Under the pieces are notes generated by a model. It was not told where the DNA came from and ran no database searches. It saw only the letters and a list, made by a program, of their open reading frames with translations. A DNA stretch of 21,900 bases from an uncultured Clostridia bacterium. GTDB taxonomy: Bacteria > Bacillota > Clostridia > RUG12999. The DNA lies in assembly GCA_949739095.1 (NCBI GenBank), contig CATIYX010000143.1:1-21900 (forward strand), in the 5' to 3' direction. Numbering within the stretch: position 1 is the first letter of the stretch; every line of letters starts with the position of its first letter. Both the position numbers and the translations under genes were made by a program. Positions 18,201 to 21,900 of the stretch are shown here, in pieces.

Positions 18201-19194
18201 TACGGCATATATCAGTGCGCCGCAAACGATTGCGGATTTAGGTGTGCGATACAGTGAGAAAACATTGGAATTGGCAACCTCATCAGAGGTGGAACGCGAA
18301 GGACTGACCATTTATGCTCCCACGGCAATCGGGACCGTTACATGGAATGGAGAAGCGGTTAGCGTACAGCGCAGTGGAAACTACATCTACTTTGGCGAAA
18401 AGGCTTCTGTAGCGGATACCTCCAAAACGCCGGAAACCGAAAACGGCAATACACCGGTGAAAACACCGGAACCTGCCCCAACACTGCCCTCCCATGGCGG
18501 TGGAGGAAACAGTGGCGGCAGTGGTGGTGGCGGAGCTGCGGCGGCGGTAAAACCAACAGCAACACCAGAGAATACACTGGCGCCAATCGTTACGCCGCAG
18601 CCGACAGTCACACCGGACAACAGAGTATCGGGTAAACTGAGTGAAGGTATGAAGGCGGAACTGAAAGGACACTGGGCGGAAGCAGAAATCAGCAAAATGG
18701 TGGAAAAGGGAATTGTCAAAGGCATCAGCGCAGATTCGCTGGGATTGGGTAACGCGACTACCCGTGCAGAATTCACCGCCATGCTGGTACGCGCGTTGGA
18801 CCTAAAAGAAACGCTGCAGGAAGATGTATTTTCTGATGTACCGACAGACGCTTGGTATGCCGGAGCATTTGCTGCTGCAAAAGAAGCAGGTATTTTACAG
18901 GGAGCGGACGGCAAAGCCAATCCGGAGGATAACATTTCCAGAGAGGAAATGGCAAAAATGCTGGCAGCCGTTTGTAAGAGCTGCGGCATAGAAGCGGCGG
19001 GAGAAGATAAAACATTCACTGATAGCGATACTGTGAGCGATTGGGCGCGGCAGGACGTGACAGAATCGGTAAAATTGGGATTGATGAACGGCATGGAGGA
19101 CGGTTCGTTTGCCCCGAAAGAAGCGGCATTGCGCGAACAGGTTATCGTTGTGCTGGAGCGTTTGCTTCATCTATTGGAAAATACATCAAAATAA
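15250..19194 (+). CDS. SLH-anchored heparinase II/III-family polysaccharide lyase
   Basis: This 1314-residue protein starts 4 nt after the previous gene. Its site AAAGGAGG (15233-15240) lies inside that gene's end, implying translational coupling. A signal peptide is followed by a short helical lead (about 98-135), then two halves resembling DNRLRE/CBM96-type beta modules (about 148-238 and 257-364; VHLKFDLAGAG, SATLKLYAKI, TDWSEDTVSFNSTNQ). The alpha/alpha toroid spans about 374-661. The heparinase II/III beta-sheet domain (about 657-850) has the family motifs SHGHKDDLSIV (His690, His692) and TTGHNTVVV (His731). A Gly-rich, Thr/Pro-rich linker (about 1060-1130) leads to three SLH repeats (TTRAEFTAML, ISREEMAKML, ALREQVIVVL). 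Such enzymes cleave uronate-containing polysaccharides by beta-elimination; the exact substrate cannot be assigned from sequence alone. It would act on the outside of the cell. Confidence 0.87.
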   Translation: MNKLISLLLCAALAAGSAAGGGYGRERSSVIAADAENTSFVTLPETGVTVETNPTGYAYKSPYNEETTLDFVDPQYMSDEAFFGAWDGTKWTTEPKLDYENYMGLSQVESYAKNSDYESAKSALLQYYRERELQYARPIIGANNKKEILTAQLLRHNYTYNENSNAQLIDIATVESHEYNEQQPVEVDVTSFVKTVLDSTTTVMPLYLTARNKDGAQISILSKEYGEGNLGARISIVSNGVTTDYEVTEDAMIAGGYGKNASYNYKGATELLLEESLSSINTRTPKEEGTGQPTTFPVDENTRRVHLKFDLAGAGASGDVASATLKLYAKINDKENHVDRKDMVLFVTKNTDWSEDTVSFNSTNQYIFSYEHEPSLRWHRPWLGAAGHRYTDELYRFNTYLKHPIGQYNYTTEDKEEYAYTALRQWAEFIRWNGSSAVAPQKHWAEGNGGEVIDSYLGVACRNQFMPQALFALIQSKHMTPDLLTASMKYLTLTADYSYNRTPNTNNIGAQEISGLYNVGLCFREMKRGPIWQERAISRLPSYTRNYMMSDGTITEVALGYVDYALSGIWAVQDYAEQMDERVEYSDEVKEVMKTMAYYLMHASGPGGREIQQGDAYAYSSTAVKRQLNIIAELTDDPYIWYVATDGQRGTIPEDTSAMYPVGKKYTMRSDWNPSAVFLQTNADNAYQSHGHKDDLSIVLWGYDQYLLADPLYSSYQGGTASTWLTGTTGHNTVVVNNASQSSSSNTANQGVTNKWEANNVYDFADVTTKNYDGQGVSHSRKILFVRPGYFLVFDHMKPTNNTSKNYKQYWHFLPDADISMNEETGVVRTNFARANVQVATVLKDGITPTLREDGYYGLGHSGVINNVKYAYYEQNATETATYETLIYPEEVGKKGLVQTNVEEIPLEGVEAGAASAMQYVIDDRADGEKTEGTAYLVHDSSVQTNRIVGDYVTDASMLHISHKAGKLSEIAFSGGKSLTALDGTAYISAPQTIADLGVRYSEKTLELATSSEVEREGLTIYAPTAIGTVTWNGEAVSVQRSGNYIYFGEKASVADTSKTPETENGNTPVKTPEPAPTLPSHGGGGNSGGSGGGGAAAAVKPTATPENTLAPIVTPQPTVTPDNRVSGKLSEGMKAELKGHWAEAEISKMVEKGIVKGISADSLGLGNATTRAEFTAMLVRALDLKETLQEDVFSDVPTDAWYAGAFAAAKEAGILQGADGKANPEDNISREEMAKMLAAVCKSCGIEAAGEDKTFTDSDTVSDWARQDVTESVKLGLMNGMEDGSFAPKEAALREQVIVVLERLLHLLENTSK

Positions 19195-19297
19195 ACAAAA
19201 ATAAACAAATACAAAAATAAAAACAGGTAAAAAAATAGAAAACCAGAAAAAAGAAGGAGTTTCGAGCGGCGGCGGCGAATAAAATAAATAATCAAAT
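19195..19297. other. A-rich intergenic leader between lyase and fucosidase genes
   Basis: This stretch is very rich in A (repeated AAATAAACAAA-like units). It contains a good ribosome-binding-like AAGAAGGAG at about 19250-19258 with no start codon at the right distance, and a short GCGGCGGCGGCG run near 19266-19277. It holds no gene. It may be an unstructured leader, a degradation-prone linker that uncouples expression, or the relic of a lost small gene. Confidence 0.4.
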
Positions 19298-19334
19298 AAG
19301 GCTGAAACTGCAAAAGGCAATTTCAGCCTTTTGC
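19298..19334 (+). terminator. Terminator- or attenuator-like hairpin upstream of the fucosidase gene
   Basis: AAGGCTGAAA (19298-19307) pairs perfectly with TTTCAGCCTT (19321-19330) and is followed by TTTG. An alternative pairing, CAAAAGG (19311-19317) with CCTTTTG (19327-19333), uses part of the same right arm, so the two cannot form together. It ends 8 nt before the GH95 ribosome binding site (GGAAGGAG, 19339-19346). It could lower readthrough from the surface-protein genes into the intracellular glycosidase genes. Confidence 0.55.
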
Positions 19335-19352
19335 ATACGGAAGGAGAAAAAC

Positions 19353-21620
19353 ATGGAACATCAATTGTGGTATAAAACCCCTGCAAAGGACTGGAACCAT
19401 GCATTGCCGATTGGGAATGGACGGTTGGGCGGCATGGTTTGGGGCGGCGCAGGCGGCGGAAAATTCGGTCGGGAAACCGTGAACCTGAATGAGGACACAT
19501 TGTGGTATGGTGGGTATCAGGACCGCAACAGCCGTGACGCAAAACAGCATATTCCGGAAATTCGTCGGCTGCTGTTTGAAGGCAAAACGCAGCAAGCATT
19601 GAATTTGGCGCGTATGAGCATGACGTCCCATCCGAAATATTTTGGTGCATATCAGCCACTGGGTAATTTGGTGATGGAAGAGCACAATTCAGGTGAACCA
19701 AAAAACTACTGCCGCGCATTGGATTTGGAACGCGCGGTCGTGACGGTGGAATATGACTTAAATGGCGCACATATCAAACGGGAGTATTTTGCCAGCTATC
19801 CTGATAATGTAATGGTGATACGCGTCTGCGCGGACCAACCGGTTTTGGATTTTTCCTGCAACTTGATGCGCCGTCCGTTTGACGGCGGCTGTCAGATGAT
19901 TGCAGCGGATACGGTGGCAATGAACGGCTCCTGCGGACAGGGCGGCGTGAAATTTACCTGTGTTATGATGGGGCGTTGCAACGGAAAAACAGAGGTGATT
20001 GGCGACTATCTGCATTTGTCAGACTGCTCGGAAGCGGTGGTGATTCTTGCGGCACATTCCGACTTTGCTGGAGAGGACCCGTTTGCGGCGTGTTTGCATA
20101 CTTTGGAAGGCGTGAAAGAAAAAACGGTGGAAGAAATGCTTGCGCGGCACATACAGGACTATCAGGTATTGGAAGGGCGTGTGCAGTTGAATCTTGCCAC
20201 GGCGGAAACCCCGCTGCCGACAGACGAACGGTTGGAGAGAGTCAAAGCGGGCGGTGAGGATAACGGACTGTTGGAACTATATTATCGTTTCGGACGTTAT
20301 CTTATTATTTCCAGTTCGCGTCCGGGCACAGCGGCAATGAATTTGCAGGCAATCTGGAACCATGATTTCACGCCGTCATGGGAAAGTAACTATACTATCA
20401 ATATCAACACCGAAATGAACTATTGGCCGGTGGAAGCGGCAAACCTATCTGAGTGTCATTTGCCGCTGTTCGATTTGCTGGAGCGTATGCTGCCCAACGG
20501 GAAAAAGACAGCGCAATTAATCTATGGCTGCAATGGATTTGTGGCGCACCACTGTACCAACATTTGGGGGGATACGGCGGTAGAAGGGAATGTATTCCCG
20601 TCTCCTATTTGGCCCATGGGCGGCGCATGGTTGGCGCTGCATTTGATGGAACACTATGAATTTACCCAGGACAGGGAATTTTTGCGGCAGCGCGCCTATC
20701 CCATTTTGCGCGAAGCGGCGCTCTTTTTCCATGAATATATGGTGGAGGATGAAGAGGGATATTTGGTGACAGGACCTTCCACATCGCCGGAGAACACCTA
20801 TATTATGGAGAATGGCACACAGGGGTCGCTGTGTATGGGACCGGAAATGGATATGCAGATTGTGAAACAGCTCTATCGCAGTTGTATTATGTGCAGCGAA
20901 ATTTTAGAGGAGGACGGTGCGTTTGCGGAGGAATTGAAAAAAGACTTGAAAAAAATTCGTCCGCCGCGCGTGAATTCCTATGGCGGTTTGATGGAATGGC
21001 AAAAGGACTACGGAGAAGCGGAACCGGGACCCCGCCATATTTCTCATTTGTTTGCACTGCACCCCGGAAAAGAAATCAATTACCGCGAGCCGCAGTGGCT
21101 GGAGGCTTGCCGCAAAACACTGGCACATCGACTGGAAAATGGCGGTGGACATACCGGTTGGAGCTGTGCATGGATTGTGAATTTCTATGCGCGGTTATTG
21201 GATGGGGAAAAAGCGCTGGATATGCTCTATCATTTATTGCGCCAGTCTACCTATCCCAATTTGTTTGACGTACATCCGCCGTTTCAGGTGGACGGTAACC
21301 TTGGCGGAACTGCCGCTATCATGGAACTGCTGCTGCAAAGTCAGTTAGAGGAACTGTATCTGCTGCCGGCGCTGCCGAAAGCGTGGAAAGACGGAAGTGT
21401 CCACGGATTGCGCGCCCGCGGCGGGTTTGAAGTGAATTTGATGTGGAAAGACGGTAATCTAACACAGGCAGAGATTTTGCCACAGACAGACGGCATGTGC
21501 CGTGTGAAGCTGCCATGCAAAATGAATGTGGAACTGAACGGACTTGCGCTTGGCAGTGTGGAGGAATTCTCGCTGGATACCGAAGCGGGAAAATCCTATA
21601 TTTTGAATTGTCAGGCATAA
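19353..21620 (+). CDS. GH95 family alpha-L-fucosidase (possibly alpha-L-galactosidase)
   Basis: This 755-residue protein matches family GH95 over its full length. The N-terminal beta-domain starts with LWYKTPAKDWNHALPIGNGR and LNEDTLWYGG, and the (alpha/alpha)6 catalytic domain covers about 300-660. The residues known to matter in the Bifidobacterium enzyme AfcA are all present: Asn350 and Asn352 in ININTEMNYWP, the general acid Glu480 in GPSTSPENTY, and Asp647 in FQVDGNLGGTAAIMELLLQS. The family hydrolyses terminal alpha-1,2-fucose (H antigen, mucin, milk oligosaccharides, xyloglucan) with inversion; some members prefer alpha-L-galactose. No signal peptide or SLH repeats are seen, so it should act in the cytoplasm on imported fragments. 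The ATG sits 6 nt behind GGAAGGAG. It is the first gene after the hairpin at 19298 and is followed by the GH89 gene 73 nt later. Confidence 0.93.
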   Translation: MEHQLWYKTPAKDWNHALPIGNGRLGGMVWGGAGGGKFGRETVNLNEDTLWYGGYQDRNSRDAKQHIPEIRRLLFEGKTQQALNLARMSMTSHPKYFGAYQPLGNLVMEEHNSGEPKNYCRALDLERAVVTVEYDLNGAHIKREYFASYPDNVMVIRVCADQPVLDFSCNLMRRPFDGGCQMIAADTVAMNGSCGQGGVKFTCVMMGRCNGKTEVIGDYLHLSDCSEAVVILAAHSDFAGEDPFAACLHTLEGVKEKTVEEMLARHIQDYQVLEGRVQLNLATAETPLPTDERLERVKAGGEDNGLLELYYRFGRYLIISSSRPGTAAMNLQAIWNHDFTPSWESNYTININTEMNYWPVEAANLSECHLPLFDLLERMLPNGKKTAQLIYGCNGFVAHHCTNIWGDTAVEGNVFPSPIWPMGGAWLALHLMEHYEFTQDREFLRQRAYPILREAALFFHEYMVEDEEGYLVTGPSTSPENTYIMENGTQGSLCMGPEMDMQIVKQLYRSCIMCSEILEEDGAFAEELKKDLKKIRPPRVNSYGGLMEWQKDYGEAEPGPRHISHLFALHPGKEINYREPQWLEACRKTLAHRLENGGGHTGWSCAWIVNFYARLLDGEKALDMLYHLLRQSTYPNLFDVHPPFQVDGNLGGTAAIMELLLQSQLEELYLLPALPKAWKDGSVHGLRARGGFEVNLMWKDGNLTQAEILPQTDGMCRVKLPCKMNVELNGLALGSVEEFSLDTEAGKSYILNCQA

Positions 21621-21625
21621 GGGAT

Positions 21626-21667
21626 AAAAGCGCAGGAGCCAAGGCATGCGGTTCCTGCGTTTCATTT
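21626..21667 (+). terminator. Hairpin between GH95 and GH89 genes
   Basis: CGCAGGAGCC (21631-21640) pairs with GGTTCCTGCG (21650-21659) with one G-T pair and a 9-nt loop; outer A/T pairs and the tail TTTCATTTT follow. It resembles an intrinsic terminator with a broken T-tract, so partial readthrough or an mRNA-processing role is likely. A small inverted repeat TTCATT/AATGAA (21661-21677) follows. Confidence 0.5.
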
Positions 21668-21693
21668 TGAGAATGAAAAAGGGGGAAACAACA

Positions 21694-21900
21694 ATGGAAA
21701 AAGCAATGGAATTGTTGGAACGGGTGTTGCCCGGGCACGGTCAGGCGTTCGTCATGGAGAAAATAGAACCGGACGCCGGACAGGACGTGTTTGAGGTAGA
21801 TAAACAAGGCGGGAAGATACTGCTGCGCGGCAACAACACCATCAGCCTCTGCATGGCGGTGCACTGGTATTTGAAATATGTCGCACGGGTACACCTGTCC
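21694..21900 (+). CDS. GH89 family alpha-N-acetylglucosaminidase (3' end outside window)
   Basis: Only the first 69 codons are visible. The start ATG follows a purine-rich site (AAAAAGGGGG) at a fitting distance. The segment ELLERVLPGHGQAFVMEKI, then DVFEVDKQGGKILLRGNN and ISLCMAVHWYLKYVARVHLS, matches the N-terminal domain of the NAGLU-like family (RVLPGHA..F, the DVFE motif, LRGNNG.SLA..L.WYLKY). Family GH89 removes terminal alpha-linked N-acetylglucosamine, for example from heparan sulfate or from gastric-type mucin glycans capped with alpha-1,4-GlcNAc. No signal peptide is present, which suggests intracellular action like the neighbouring GH95 enzyme. The catalytic residues lie outside the window, so activity cannot be judged here. 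Confidence 0.8.
   Translation, partial: MEKAMELLERVLPGHGQAFVMEKIEPDAGQDVFEVDKQGGKILLRGNNTISLCMAVHWYLKYVARVHLS

Overview
The window looks like a carbohydrate-utilisation locus from a Gram-positive anaerobe of the Firmicutes, probably a gut Clostridia member. This rests on strong AGGAGG-type ribosome binding sites, a membrane-linked AraC-type regulator, a large lipoprotein sugar-binding protein of the LplA kind, three proteins with S-layer homology (SLH) domains, and a cohesin/dockerin-like surface protein. The species cannot be named from the sequence.

Layout. Positions 2-1366 (+) hold the C-terminal part of an AraC-family regulator whose sensor half lies outside the window. Directly behind it, and overlapping its last codons, sit four CRISPR type I-C-like repeats (1358-1588). 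Their hairpin arms differ from copy to copy but stay complementary, while the tail is nearly constant. Two strong hairpin terminators and a gene-free stretch follow. A convergent minus-strand gene (1972-6126) encodes a secreted protein with RCC1-like repeats, a cohesin-like domain and a C-terminal dockerin-like pair. A divergent control region of about 560 bp (6127-6686) carries a probable promoter and several direct and inverted repeats.

From 6687 to the right edge everything is on the plus strand and reads as one operon: solute-binding lipoprotein, SLH protein of unknown function, SLH protein with a duplicated module plus F5/8-type (CBM32-like) and X2-like domains, SLH-anchored heparinase II/III-type polysaccharide lyase, GH95 alpha-L-fucosidase, and the first 69 codons of a GH89 alpha-N-acetylglucosaminidase. 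Short gaps and internal ribosome binding sites couple the first four genes. A hairpin region separates them from the two glycosidases.

Probable logic (inference): SLH-anchored proteins bind and cut a uronic-acid-containing or fucosylated glycan at the cell surface, the lipoprotein captures the fragments, a transporter not present here imports them, and the two glycosidases without signal peptides trim fucose and alpha-GlcNAc in the cytoplasm. Host mucin or glycosaminoglycan is a plausible substrate, but this is not proven. The most unusual element is the set of CRISPR-like repeats with compensatory stem changes, transcribed in the same direction as the regulator and ending at a strong terminator. 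No cas gene is present in the window.
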